A DNA stretch of 64,000 bases from JAHBVL01 sp964461025. GTDB lineage: Bacteria; Chloroflexota; Chloroflexia; Thermomicrobiales; UBA6265. The stretch is taken from assembly GCA_964461025.1 (NCBI GenBank), contig CAYWSE010000013.1, forward strand, positions 1 through 64,000, given 5' to 3'. This document shows, one piece after another, positions 26,225 through 34,917 of the stretch. Under the pieces are notes generated by a model, which made no database searches, had not been told where the DNA came from, and saw only the letters and a list, made by a program, of their open reading frames with translations. Every line of letters starts with the position of its first letter. Within the stretch, counting starts at the first letter, position 1. The position numbers were made by a program, and so were the translations under genes.

Positions 26225-26238
26225 CGCCATCAATGGCG
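26225..26238. repeat. short palindrome CGCCAT-CA-ATGGCG (copy 1)
   Basis: Two 6-bp arms with a 2-base loop, just past the LLM gene stop. Related copies with an AA loop are at 31306-31319 and 38726-38739. Confidence 0.6.
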
Positions 26239-26345
26239 ACGCTACGACGCGGCTTCGATCGCCTGAATGGAGTGCGTAAAAACGAAATGACCGGCTGGTG
26301 TGATCCTGCCGGTCATTCATTGCTGGGTGGTCAAACTGTGCTGTT

Positions 26346-26546
26346 TCAAGCTGGAGCGCCGCCACATTCATTGATTGACACCGGCCCCTGGCGCCGAAAC
26401 GCGATCAGCTCTCTGAGCCACAGGGGAAGCCGCCTGACTCCACCATCGCCCGCCCGATCTGACTCACCCGCCGCGATTCGGTGCATCTCGCGCGCCCGAA
26501 TCGCCTGATCACGATCGAAAACGACTGTTTTCGCTACCAAATACTC
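26346..26546 (-). CDS. small hypothetical protein (66 aa)
   Basis: Not recognised. The ATG at 26546 follows TGGGAGCGTGTG, a fair ribosome site. The product is charged (MEYLVAKTVVFDRDQAIRAR, then a helix ending LPLWLRELIAF), with no signal peptide or membrane span. It lies about 205 bases downstream of a 41-bp motif (26751-26791) that recurs upstream of the small gene at 28773, which supports its being real. Confidence 0.4.
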   Translation of the reverse strand, partial: EYLVAKTVVFDRDQAIRAREMHRIAAGESDRAGDGGVRRLPLWLRELIAFRRQGPVSINECGGAPA

Positions 26547-27061
26547 CATCACACGCTCCCATCGACTATGAACGCAAACCAACGCACTGTTCCATTAGCT
26601 GGGGATGCTCGCCACTCCATTTCCCATTACTGCGGCGAGTCAACCCCACGGGGTTTTGCCTATTAGCGCCGGAGTGTTGGCTTCCAGGTCCGCGGTCCCG
26701 TGACCCGCTTCCGACATACGTATCTTCTCAGAGGTCGAAGCGCTTTCCATCCACAAGACTGCGTATTTAGCGAATTCCGCCATCTACGTATGTCGGCAGA
26801 GGGTGGCAGGTGAAATTCCGGCATCGATATCGAAAAGGCCGACCAATTCGTGAGGGCAAAGCCTCCGTGTTTGCCTGTGGTCGAACGGCGCGGAGGAACG
26901 AAGTGGAGTGAGATCACAACTGCGGCCAACCCCAACCTCGGTTTCTGCAAACCGCAGGTTATGGCCCTGCGGGCCATCTGTCGACACGGAGGTCGATGGC
27001 TACGAGCGGGCCTACAGAGGTCCGCGGCTACCAGAGTGTCAGTTGGGAGATCGTAGAAGGC
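26547..27061. other. non-coding stretch with inverted-repeat element and repeats
   Basis: No protein gene is seen in this 515-base stretch. It holds the inverted-repeat element at 26711-26796. A region around 26955-27030 has GGCCCTGCGGGCC and GACACGGAGGTCGATGGCTACGAG, which looks like a repeat family but has no second copy in this window that I can align with certainty. Confidence 0.5.
26711..26796. repeat. 86-bp element with 12-bp terminal inverted repeats; contains 41-bp conserved motif
   Basis: CCGACATACGTA (26711-26722) and TACGTATGTCGG (26785-26796) are perfect inverted repeats bounding the element. Bases 26751-26791 align without gaps to 28964-29004 (33 of 41 identical, all eight differences transitions), sharing GTATTT, GCG, ATTCC and ATCTACGTAT. 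It could be a regulatory leader or a miniature mobile element. Confidence 0.6.
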
Positions 27062-28117
27062 TCAATGCCCGGGAACGATGGCCTCATACCCCGTCAGCTC
27101 GACATAGCCGGCGCCGGATACCGCCGCCCCGTCTGCCGTGCCCTCCACGATCACCTCTCCTTCCCAATAGATGACGCCGGTGGTCGCGGTTGTATCGAGT
27201 TCCTGGTCGAGCAAGACTGGGACAAGCGTCAATGAGATTTGCTGGGACGGAATCGACAGTTTCCAACCGGACGGCCAGGTGATGCCGGTTCGTGGGCTGG
27301 TCCATTCCGATGTCGCCGCGATCGTGATATCGCCGGCTTCCAACCATCTGGCGGCGCCGTCCGCTTCGACGATCGTCACATCGACCCGCTCCACCGACCG
27401 GTCACCGCCATAGAGAACGTAGGCCATAATCTCGGTATCGTTATCCAGCTGGATCGAAAACCAGTCCCAGCCGCCATCGCGAAAGGTATCGATCGCGCCC
27501 CATTGATGATCGAACCAGGCGATTCCGGTCACGGGCCGGGGCTCGCCGTCCAGAGTCAACGTGCCAGAAATGTCGTTTCGCGTTCGCGAGTAGTAGTAGC
27601 TCCACGTATCGTCGTCGTACTGGATGAACCCATCCCCGGCATGGAGCGCAGGAGGTTTCGTGGGAGAGACCTGCAGATCGAAAGCGTAACCGGCAAAATC
27701 TGCTTCGAGCGCAGCTATTCCATCCCGGATCATCATCGACCAGTCGTCGATCCGCAGCGCCAGCTGACCGGCCGAGCTGTCGATGGTCGCGTCCCCCGGT
27801 TCGGATTTCTGGTCCCAGGTGAATGATTCGGCTGTGTGGTCTGTGATTGCGGCGTGGGAAACGTATGCCTCCAGGCGACCAGTCAGGGCGCGGAAGAAGA
27901 CGAACTCGAACCCATATCTGGCACCGGTTTCATCTTCGAGGTGACCGGTGAAATACCACCACTCGAGCAGTTCATCGTGGACCCGGTCGTCGGAGGGCAG
28001 CTCGATCGGCGCGGGTGCGTCGCCTAGAGTCAAGTCTTGCGCCAGCACGATCGCAGGCAACATCGCTGCGAGGGGCACCAGCAGCATGATCGCCATCCGC
28101 CACCGGTTTCGCATCAT
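27062..28117 (-). CDS. secreted AttH/CrtC-like lipocalin-type hydrolase
   Basis: Exported protein, 351 residues, of the lipocalin-like domain family that includes AttH and carotenoid 1,2-hydratase (CrtC). After a signal peptide (about 1-29, ending IVLAQ) the family's opening HDELLEWWYFTGHLEDETG is clear, followed by YGFEFVFFR, YYYSRTRNDISGTL and GIAWFDHQWGA. The His-Gln-Trp and EWWY motifs mark the family. No carotenoid genes are near, so a generic secreted lipid-binding or hydrolytic role is likelier. The ATG at 28117 is used; the upstream frame to 28201 lacks a signal peptide. Confidence 0.85.
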   Translation of the reverse strand: MMRNRWRMAIMLLVPLAAMLPAIVLAQDLTLGDAPAPIELPSDDRVHDELLEWWYFTGHLEDETGARYGFEFVFFRALTGRLEAYVSHAAITDHTAESFTWDQKSEPGDATIDSSAGQLALRIDDWSMMIRDGIAALEADFAGYAFDLQVSPTKPPALHAGDGFIQYDDDTWSYYYSRTRNDISGTLTLDGEPRPVTGIAWFDHQWGAIDTFRDGGWDWFSIQLDNDTEIMAYVLYGGDRSVERVDVTIVEADGAARWLEAGDITIAATSEWTSPRTGITWPSGWKLSIPSQQISLTLVPVLLDQELDTTATTGVIYWEGEVIVEGTADGAAVSGAGYVELTGYEAIVPGH

Positions 28118-28334
28118 TCGTGACCCATTCTGCTGCCCTGGACGAGCCTCATATTTGCCAACGCTTGATCGTAGGCGGGCGCGGTTGTGGCTCTGCGACA
28201 CGCCGCTTCACTGCGTTCGCTCCGTGCCGCTCCGCCAACGGCGGGCACAGGACGCCACCGCTACGTCCGCACCAAGGCGATCGTGGCAAGACACCACGAA
28301 ACTGAAGCATGCTGCGACACGCGGGAAATGACAA
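28118..28334. other. intergenic stretch, no gene seen
   Basis: GC-rich sequence with clustered short words (CACGCCGCTTCACTGCGTTC, GGCGGGCACAGGACGCCACC) that looks like remains of a repeat element. No credible ORF or promoter was seen. Confidence 0.4.
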
Positions 28335-28359
28335 ACGCCGTGGGTTTCTTCCACGGCGT
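28335..28359 (-). terminator. terminator of the small-protein operon
   Basis: A 9-bp stem, ACGCCGTGG / CCACGGCGT, with a 7-base loop. On the minus strand it is followed by TTTGTCATTT. It lies about 45 bases past the stop of the 34-residue ORF. Confidence 0.7.
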
Positions 28360-28401
28360 CGTCGATTTTCTCATGTCGTTTCGAGAGCGTGACTCACTCG
28401 G

Positions 28402-28506
28402 TCATTGACCGCCGTCCCAGAATTCGCGTTCTCCGTCTCGTTGTCCGGGCGCCAGGAAGGCGAGCGCCAGGACCAGTAGCAGCAACGCGGTCAGATACGT
28501 TTCCAT
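28402..28506 (-). CDS. small membrane protein (34 aa)
   Basis: Too short for usual gene callers. The ATG at 28506 follows GGAAGGAGGAATGTC, a very strong ribosome site. The product has one membrane segment (YLTALLLLVLALAFLA) followed by a charged tail (PGQRDGEREFWDGGQ). It lies 39 bases after the 75-residue ORF and before a terminator, so the two form a small-protein operon. Function unknown. Confidence 0.6.
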   Translation of the reverse strand: METYLTALLLLVLALAFLAPGQRDGEREFWDGGQ

Positions 28507-28545
28507 GACATTCCTCCTTCCAGGTCAACATCGATTCGTCCGCGC

Positions 28546-28773
28546 TTAGCAGCCGGCCGGAAGCTCGGCGCCGCATGGCGACGGCTTCCGCGACTGTCCG
28601 CCGAGCATTCTCCTCAGCGATGTCGCGATGCTTCCAAAGCGGCGTACTTCGCCCTGCTCCTGATTCACGCGTGACCGTTTCGCCTCGTGCAAACGGCGTT
28701 TGCGGTCGAGCTCCTGCTCGAATACCCGCTGCTCTGCCGACATCATCCCGTAAATCGAAACTCCGCCCATCAT
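28546..28773 (-). CDS. small basic hypothetical protein (75 aa)
   Basis: Not recognised. The ATG at 28773 follows AAAGGATAGTGAACG. The product starts MMGGVSIYGMMSAEQ and has a highly charged helix (FEQELDRKRRLHEAKRSR) and a basic C-terminal part. It is first in a two-gene minus-strand operon with the 34-residue membrane protein. A 41-bp motif about 190 bases upstream (28964-29004) also precedes the small gene at 26546. Confidence 0.5.
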   Translation of the reverse strand: MMGGVSIYGMMSAEQRVFEQELDRKRRLHEAKRSRVNQEQGEVRRFGSIATSLRRMLGGQSRKPSPCGAELPAGC

Positions 28774-29138
28774 CGTTCACTATCCTTTCCCGCTTGTCGT
28801 TCCATTACCTGTCATGTAGTCGGTGACGTGAGTCCACAATCGACATTATTAGGACTGATCGTTCCGTTAGTTCGCTTCCATTACCCAATCGTTCGGGGCG
28901 CCGGTCCAATTCCGGTTCCCCTGCGCGCATCATCATCATGGGGCATTACAACCTGCCGGACATCCGCAGGATTGTGTATTTGGCGGATTCCATCATCTAC
29001 GTATCGTTGCGTAGCGACGACGGATGTCGCGCTTTCGGTGCTACTCACATTGCGGCCCGGAGTTCGTCATATCTGTAGCCGGTGCGGCGTGCTACTTTTG
29101 GCACAGCGCAGAGAAGCGAACAGGGAACCTCGGTCACA
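28774..29138. other. divergent intergenic region with 41-bp conserved motif
   Basis: This region separates the small-protein operon from the MFS gene. It contains the motif at 28964-29004. No gene seen. Confidence 0.5.
28964..29004 (-). promoter_or_regulatory. 41-bp conserved motif (copy 2)
   Basis: Aligns without gaps to 26751-26791 with 33 identities and 8 transitions. Read on the minus strand it begins ATACGTAGATG and sits about 190 bases upstream of the small-protein operon, almost the same distance as copy 1 from its small gene. A regulator site or promoter element is the simplest reading. Confidence 0.5.
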
Positions 29139-30401
29139 ATGGGAAACCGGTATTCGACTATCTACTACGGCTGGATCATCGTCGGCGTAGCGATGGTCTC
29201 GTCGCTGGTCGTGTTCGGTATCCGGTCCGCCCCGTCCGTATTCGTCAAACCGCTCGAAGCCGAGTTCGGCTGGAGCCGCACAGAAATCTCGATGGCATTT
29301 GCCGTCGGGCTCCTCTGCACCGGCATCGCAGCGCCGTTCGGCGGAGCACTGATGGACCGCTACGGTCCGCGGCGCGTGCTGACATGCAGTCTGATCCTGA
29401 TCGGCGGCAGTATCCTCTGCTCGGTCTGGATGACAGAGTTTTGGCAATTCCTCCTCCTGTGGGGCGTGCTCAGTGGGCTGGGCACCGGCGCCGCGAACGG
29501 CGTTGGCCCGACGATCTCTAATCGCTGGTTTGTGCAGCGGCGGAGTCTCGTTCAGGGGCTGTTCGGAGCTGGAACGTCCGCCGGCATGCTCCTGCTGATT
29601 CCGCTGATCAGCTGGGTGGTGGTCCACCACGGATGGCGCACGGCGACTGTTGTCGCAGCCTGCGCCGCGTTCGCGCTGGCGCCGGTTGTTCTTCTCTTCG
29701 TGCGCGATAGTCCCGCCGACGTAGGACTGTTGCCATACGGGGCGGACGCAACCACGCCGGCGACACTCAAGCGACCAGCAGCCGTGCGTCAGGTCATGGC
29801 CCGCGCGGTTCGCACCCCGGAGTTCTGGCTCCTTTCCGGGTCCTTTTTCATTTGTGGCGCGTCGTCGAATGGGATCATCGGCACGCATTTCATTCCACAT
29901 GCCGTGGAGCTCGGCCATTCGGAAGTCGCCGCCGCCGGTGTGCTGGCTTTCATGGGCTCGATGAACTTCGTCGGCACGCTCGCGTCGGGCTGGTTGTCGG
30001 ATAAGCACGATCCGCGCAAGTTGCTGGCGATGTACTACATTTTGCGTGGCGCGTCTTTGTTCATTCTGCCGATGGTGACCGGCATCAGTGGACTGACTGT
30101 CTTCGCCATCATCTTCGGGCTCGACTACATCGCCACGGTGCCTCCAACCGTCGCGATCACCGCCGACATCTTTGGTCGTCAGAATGTGGGAATGGTGTAT
30201 GGCTGGGTCTTCTGCGCGCATCAGGTCGGCGCGGCGCTCGCCGCGCAGGCCGGTGGGCTGATCTACGACCGGTTCGGCGACTATACGATCGCGTTTCTCA
30301 TGGCTGGCGCGCTGGCCGTGATGGGCGGGTTGATGGCTTTGCGAATCGACCGCACGCCACTGCCCGATCTTCAGACTCCCGTTGCCGCGATGGCGGACTG
30401 A
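29139..30401 (+). CDS. MFS transporter (monocarboxylate/oxalate-formate antiporter-like)
   Basis: Twelve-span major facilitator, 420 residues. The loop 2-3 signature GGALMDRYGPRR is visible and is repeated in weaker form as SGWLSDKHDPRK after span 8. The YYGWIIVGVAM opening and GWSRTEIS resemble the OFA/monocarboxylate group. The ATG at 29139 starts at the family N-terminus; the upstream 19 codons of open frame are ignored. The substrate is probably a carboxylate. Confidence 0.88.
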   Translation: MGNRYSTIYYGWIIVGVAMVSSLVVFGIRSAPSVFVKPLEAEFGWSRTEISMAFAVGLLCTGIAAPFGGALMDRYGPRRVLTCSLILIGGSILCSVWMTEFWQFLLLWGVLSGLGTGAANGVGPTISNRWFVQRRSLVQGLFGAGTSAGMLLLIPLISWVVVHHGWRTATVVAACAAFALAPVVLLFVRDSPADVGLLPYGADATTPATLKRPAAVRQVMARAVRTPEFWLLSGSFFICGASSNGIIGTHFIPHAVELGHSEVAAAGVLAFMGSMNFVGTLASGWLSDKHDPRKLLAMYYILRGASLFILPMVTGISGLTVFAIIFGLDYIATVPPTVAITADIFGRQNVGMVYGWVFCAHQVGAALAAQAGGLIYDRFGDYTIAFLMAGALAVMGGLMALRIDRTPLPDLQTPVAAMAD

Positions 30402-30431
30402 CGTCTTGGAGCCGCCGTTGCGGGTGACTCT

Positions 30432-31247
30432 TCAGCCGTTGCGAAACCGGTACCAGAGCGTCATGCGAAGCAAACGAAGGAAGCCAACCTGATCGTAGAG
30501 CAACCGTCCCTCGTCGGTGGAAAGGAGTGCCGCCGGTTTGCCTGGTTGCACCAGACTCGCTCTCCAGGTCAGCGCCCGGCCGATGCCTTGCCGCCGGAAG
30601 TCAGGGTGCGTGGCGACAAGCGAAACGTAGGTGAGCGCATCACCGAGCCACGAGGAGGCGCCACCTACGACTCTCCCGTCGAGTTCCGCGATCCAGTACC
30701 GGCGTCGAGGATCTTCGAGTGACCGGCTCGAAACAAGTGCGTGCGGGTCCGACTCGGTCCCGTATGCGGCGTTGGCGCATTCGACGATCTTCACCAGATC
30801 GTCAACAGATTTGGCGAGTCTGATCGCCAGATCAGGCGGATCGGAGCCTGGCGATGCATTCGGAGGGAGGTAGTGGACCGGCGGATGCCCACCCAGCGTC
30901 CAGCCATGGTTGCGGAAATCGGGCGCTGGCCAAAGCGTGAAAATGCCCGCGAACCCGGATATCCCCTTGTTGATGTAAAACGCGCTGATTTGCTCGATCA
31001 CGTCAGATTCGTTGTCTGGTGACAACGGTCTGAGCAGGACCGCGAAGTTTGTGAACGCTCCTGCTTCCCCAACATCGACCGCGACGAATTCGCCGGTGGC
31101 CATCGAGCGGGCTCCTGCCGCTCCGGCCAGACTGAGGATGTCCCCGGCGACCGCATGAACGATCTGCAGCATCACGCTATCGTCGGGTGGGGTATCCGGA
31201 TCCCATCCCGATTCGAGTCGTTCCGGGCCAGATGCGGCGTCATTCAT
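30432..31247 (-). CDS. GNAT-family N-acetyltransferase
   Basis: Acetyl-CoA-dependent acetyltransferase fold, 271 residues, with the GNAT domain in the C-terminal half. The CoA-binding motif reads VATHPDFRRQGIGRALTW, preceded by RYWIAELDGRVVGGASSWLGD. The first 120 residues form a separate region without a recognised domain. The ATG at 31247 is preferred because the open frame upstream (to 31601) runs into a divergent gene. Substrate unknown. Confidence 0.8.
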   Translation of the reverse strand: MNDAASGPERLESGWDPDTPPDDSVMLQIVHAVAGDILSLAGAAGARSMATGEFVAVDVGEAGAFTNFAVLLRPLSPDNESDVIEQISAFYINKGISGFAGIFTLWPAPDFRNHGWTLGGHPPVHYLPPNASPGSDPPDLAIRLAKSVDDLVKIVECANAAYGTESDPHALVSSRSLEDPRRRYWIAELDGRVVGGASSWLGDALTYVSLVATHPDFRRQGIGRALTWRASLVQPGKPAALLSTDEGRLLYDQVGFLRLLRMTLWYRFRNG

Positions 31248-31305
31248 CGACGGTTTCCGGGCTCGTTGCCATGAGGGAATCCGCGTGTCGGTCCCGAACG
31301 GTGAG

Positions 31306-31319
31306 CGCCATAAATGGCG
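31306..31319. repeat. short palindrome CGCCAT-AA-ATGGCG (copy 2)
   Basis: Identical to the copy at 38726-38739, including the flanking GAG before and AGGC after. Confidence 0.65.
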
Positions 31320-31439
31320 AGGCAACGTGCATGTTCGTGCAGTAGTTGAGCCCAGCAGTTGACGGACCTCGTATCCTCTTTGGTGAGGGAACACGAACGC
31401 CGCCACGCTTGATGGCTGCTCTTCCGGGGGAATCTTCTC

Positions 31440-32036
31440 GTGATACCGCGTATCATCGCCGCCACGCTGATGCTCATGCTGTTCGCCCAGGTGCAGATCG
31501 CTGCGCAGGAGTTGCCGGTTGCGCCTGATCCTGCCCTCTGCACGCTCGATGCGCGATCGATAGAGGAAATCGAAACACTGGTCGATGCCGCCTCCGCCCA
31601 ACCGGAGGAGCCCACTCCAACCGCCGTCCCGTCTCCATTCGTCCTGCCGGATGGCTTTTCACTCGTCGAGGAAGAGCGCGCGGAAATCGAGAAGGACGTG
31701 TTACGCGCCATCGCCTGCGTCAACACCGGCGATCCGCTCAAGGTTTTTTCCTCCTACAGTGACCGCTACGTCGTCGATCTGGTCCAGCAGCTTGGGGGGA
31801 TGAGCGATCAGGTCATTTCCGGACTTCTGACCGTACGTGAACTGACCGAAGATCAGCGTCTGCAGGTCATCAGCTTCGACGATGCGATTCTGTTGCACGA
31901 TGGTCGCGCGTTGGTCATCGTCACCGGCGACAATCCGGCCGACGACCAACCCGCTGGACCCAGGGCCTTCTATCTCGTTGAAGCACAGCCGGGACGCTGG
32001 CTCGTCGATGAGATCGTCGAGATCGTCACTGAATAA
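31440..32036 (+). CDS. secreted hypothetical protein
   Basis: Exported protein of unknown function, 198 residues. It has a signal peptide (IPRIIAATLMLMLFAQVQIAA), a Pro/Glu/Thr-rich linker (about 50-70), then a region (about 80-198) predicted to be an alpha+beta domain of the NTF2 kind (SSYSDRYVVDL, then LVEAQPGRWLVDEI). The NTF2 idea is a guess from the pattern. It starts at GTG 31440 after GGGGGAATC. Confidence 0.65.
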   Translation: MIPRIIAATLMLMLFAQVQIAAQELPVAPDPALCTLDARSIEEIETLVDAASAQPEEPTPTAVPSPFVLPDGFSLVEEERAEIEKDVLRAIACVNTGDPLKVFSSYSDRYVVDLVQQLGGMSDQVISGLLTVRELTEDQRLQVISFDDAILLHDGRALVIVTGDNPADDQPAGPRAFYLVEAQPGRWLVDEIVEIVTE

Positions 32037-32082
32037 CTCCGCCAACGCCCCTTGTCATGCGGTCCAAATAACCAACACGTAC

Positions 32083-32114
32083 AAAAGTGGAACGCCTTCA
32101 GGCGTTCCACTTTT
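32083..32114. terminator. bidirectional intrinsic terminator
   Basis: A 14-bp stem, AAAAGTGGAACGCC / GGCGTTCCACTTTT, with a TTCA loop. It ends in TTTTG on the plus strand and TTTTG on the minus strand, between two convergent genes. Confidence 0.9.
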
Positions 32115-32143
32115 GTCTATCAGTTGCGCTCGACAGCCGGCAA

Positions 32144-33007
32144 TCAGGCGCCGGCTTCCGGTGTGGCGCCGCTCTCGTCAGTTGTGCCGAACGGGTCGTC
32201 GTATACCGCATCAAATGTCGCGATTCCCCCGTCCATCGGCAGGGCAATCGAGAATTTCCCATCACGAATCACGAATGACGTCGATTCGCCGACGATCCTG
32301 ACGAAGTCGGCATCGAGAGAACCTTCGCCGCAGAACATCCTGGTGGTCGCCAGCAAAATGGCGATTGTGGAGCCATCGACGGTGTAGGAGCCCATGGCGC
32401 GGTTACAGTCGATCTGACCGGTTACCGATCCGTCGGCCTGGAACTCCAGGGCGAATGTCGTGGAGTTATCTGGTGCAATGATTGCCCCGTCGCCACCCTG
32501 AAAAGATTCCCACTGCCAGATGACGCCGACAAGAGAAGGCGAGAATCGAAGCGCGCCGCCCGATTCCAGACCAAGCAGCAACTGATCGCTCGCCTGGCTC
32601 CGATCGATCGAGAACGAATTCACTTCTCCGAGCGCCGCGAGGTACTCGTCCGACCGCGATTCTCCAGTGCACAGCGCCAGCGTCGTAGCGATTTCACCAA
32701 GTGACAACTCCGAGCCGCTGATTTCAAAGGTTGAAACACCGCGGTTGCAGTCGGCGCCAATCGCTACACGCCCACTTGGCAAGAATTGAATCGTGTAGCG
32801 GGACGGCTCGAGAATGGGCGACGAGTCGGTTTTTGTTTCGATGCTTGTCAGCTCCCAGACGAGCGGAGGGAGCGTATCCACAGCTTCAGGCGTCGCTTCC
32901 TGGGCCGCGCCCGCGAGCGGCGTCACCGCAACCGATGCGGCGACGGCCGCGGTCACGGTCAATGCCGCGATAGCCGAAGCCACAAGAGCCTTCATCGTTC
33001 CCTTCAT
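32144..33007 (-). CDS. secreted META-domain protein (HslJ-like, two domains)
   Basis: Exported protein, 287 residues, with a signal peptide (about 1-35, ending LAGAAQ) and two META-type domains. The first has WELTSIETKT, GADCNRGVSTFEI and LALCTG. The second has WQWESFQGGDG, GQIDCNRAMGSYTVDG and RMFCGE. The paired Cys in each half (DCN, then C) fit a disulfide typical of the family. It starts at ATG 33007 behind GGAGGGAAAG. Confidence 0.82.
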   Translation of the reverse strand: MKGTMKALVASAIAALTVTAAVAASVAVTPLAGAAQEATPEAVDTLPPLVWELTSIETKTDSSPILEPSRYTIQFLPSGRVAIGADCNRGVSTFEISGSELSLGEIATTLALCTGESRSDEYLAALGEVNSFSIDRSQASDQLLLGLESGGALRFSPSLVGVIWQWESFQGGDGAIIAPDNSTTFALEFQADGSVTGQIDCNRAMGSYTVDGSTIAILLATTRMFCGEGSLDADFVRIVGESTSFVIRDGKFSIALPMDGGIATFDAVYDDPFGTTDESGATPEAGA

Positions 33008-33229
33008 CTTTCCCTCCATTTGCCGAAGTGAATGAACTCACCTTCGCTGGCGATCGTCAAGCGTCTCTACTATCTACAAACGACCGCCAGTTCGCCATGG
33101 TTCCCCTGCTGGCCGCTTCAGCATATCGCAAAGCGCATAACGCCAAACCACGCGGGCATGACACGTCGAGCCGTGTGGGATACTCCAATGTTGGGTTTGA
33201 AGCTTTGCTATGGGTGAGCATTGACGCGG

Positions 33230-34765
33230 ATGGAGAAGATGTTGGAGTCAGCTAAGAAGGTTGTTCGCGTTCGCATGGCGCCGTCTCCGACGGGTCTGCT
33301 TCACGTCGGTGGTGGTCGCACCGCGCTCTTCAACTGGTTGGTCGCACGGGGACAGGCGGTTCGGGAAGGGAAAGAGGGCGTTTTCATCCTGCGCATCGAG
33401 GATACCGACCGCTCACGGTTTGTCGAAGGCGCCACCGAGGGTATCCTCGATATCCTCACCTGGTTTGGCATCGACTGGCAGGAGGGTCCGGACAAGGGCG
33501 GTCCGCACGCCCCCTACGTCCAAAGCGAACGCAACGCCCTTTATCAGCAATTCGCCATGCAGCTCGTCGATGAGGACAAAGCCTATCGCTGCTTCTGCAC
33601 GCCCGAGCGATTGCAGCAGGTGCGTGAGACGCAGCAGGCGTCGGGTCTCCCTCCTGGGTACGACCGCAAATGCCGCACTCTTGCCGATGACGAAATCGCC
33701 GCCAATCTCGCGGCCGGCATGCCTTTCGTCGTGCGCTTCGCCATGCCCCGCGAAGGGGAAACGGTGGTCAACGATCTCCTGCGCGGCGACATGGTGTTTC
33801 AGAACGTCAATCTCGAGGATCTGGTTCTGCTCAAGTCAGATGGGTATCCGACGTATCACCTCGCCAATGTCGTCGACGATCACGATATGGAGATCACCCT
33901 GATCATGCGCGGCGAGGAGTGGATTCCCACCGCGCCAGTGCATGTTCAGCTCTATCGAGCGTTCGGCTGGGAGGCGCCTCAGTTCGCGCATATGCCGCTC
34001 ATTCTGGCCCCGGGTGGCGGCAAGCTCTCCAAACGGCATGGCTCGACGGCGATGGAAGAGTTTCGCAGTCAGGGCTATCTGCCGGAAGCACTGATGAACT
34101 ATCTGGCGCTGCTCGGCTGGTCGCTCGATGGAGAACGGGAGATCTTCTCCAAAGAGGATCTGCTGGAGCACTTCAGGCTCGAGCGGGTTAGCCCTTCGCC
34201 GGCAACATTCGACTACAACAAGCTCCGCTGGTTCAATCAGTACTACATCAATCACATTCTCGAACTCGACGATCTGACTGAGCGGGTGGTTCCATTTTTG
34301 ATCGCGGAGAATCTGGTCGAAATCACCGCCGCCGATCCGGACAGCGATGCCTACCGCCGCGTCCGCGATGTCACTGCACTGCTCAAAGACCGTTTGGTCC
34401 TGCTCTCCGATGCTCCCGATCTGATGAGCTATTTCCTGCGAGACGAATTGCCGTCGTACGATGCGGCGACCCTCGTGCCTAAGAAGAGCGATCCTGAAAC
34501 GGCGCGCGCATCGCTCGAAGCGACGTTGCAGGCGTTGGAAGGCATTTCGCTCGCTGACGAAGAAGTGGTAGAGGCGCGGTTGCGCCAGCTGGCCGAGGAG
34601 CGCGGCTGGAAAGCCGGTCAGCTCTTCATGCCGATCCGGGTTGCGGTGACGGGGCGCACTGAGTCGCCAGGGCTGTTCGAAACCCTCCGCGTCATCGGCG
34701 ACGATCGCGTTCGCGATCGCATTCGTGAGGCAATTTCAATTCTCGAATCCGCCCCGCAATCGTGA
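33230..34765 (+). CDS. gltX: glutamyl-tRNA synthetase
   Basis: Charges tRNA(Glu) (and possibly tRNA(Gln)) with glutamate, about 511 residues. The class I signatures are visible as PSPTGLLHVGG (HIGH variant) and KLSKRHG (KMSKS variant), with the catalytic fold running to about residue 320 and the anticodon-binding helical domain after it. GQLFMPIRVAVTGR near the end is characteristic. The start is uncertain among TTG 33221, ATG 33230 and ATG 33239. A single gene; no amidotransferase genes are in the window. Confidence 0.95.
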   Translation: MEKMLESAKKVVRVRMAPSPTGLLHVGGGRTALFNWLVARGQAVREGKEGVFILRIEDTDRSRFVEGATEGILDILTWFGIDWQEGPDKGGPHAPYVQSERNALYQQFAMQLVDEDKAYRCFCTPERLQQVRETQQASGLPPGYDRKCRTLADDEIAANLAAGMPFVVRFAMPREGETVVNDLLRGDMVFQNVNLEDLVLLKSDGYPTYHLANVVDDHDMEITLIMRGEEWIPTAPVHVQLYRAFGWEAPQFAHMPLILAPGGGKLSKRHGSTAMEEFRSQGYLPEALMNYLALLGWSLDGEREIFSKEDLLEHFRLERVSPSPATFDYNKLRWFNQYYINHILELDDLTERVVPFLIAENLVEITAADPDSDAYRRVRDVTALLKDRLVLLSDAPDLMSYFLRDELPSYDAATLVPKKSDPETARASLEATLQALEGISLADEEVVEARLRQLAEERGWKAGQLFMPIRVAVTGRTESPGLFETLRVIGDDRVRDRIREAISILESAPQS

Positions 34766-34894
34766 AACCAAGCCGGTTCCGCACTACGATCAAAGGCATC
34801 CTGGTGAACACCCCATTCTGGCTGGCCGTCGAGCGTTACCGTCGCCGCCGGCATTGTCGCGAGTGCCGGTGAAGTTGTTGTCAGTTGCGGCGGA

Positions 34895-34900
34895 TATAAT
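34895..34900 (+). promoter_or_regulatory. -10 element of the toxin-antitoxin trio
   Basis: A perfect TATAAT 18 bases upstream of the toxin ATG, with only a weak -35. The transcript would be nearly leaderless. Confidence 0.4.
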
Positions 34901-34917
34901 GCAAGGGTTATACTGTC

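Noticed and set aside
28118..28334. Small ORFs around 28118-28334
   Set aside because: No ribosome site, Arg/Ala-rich shadow composition; looks like repeat remains.
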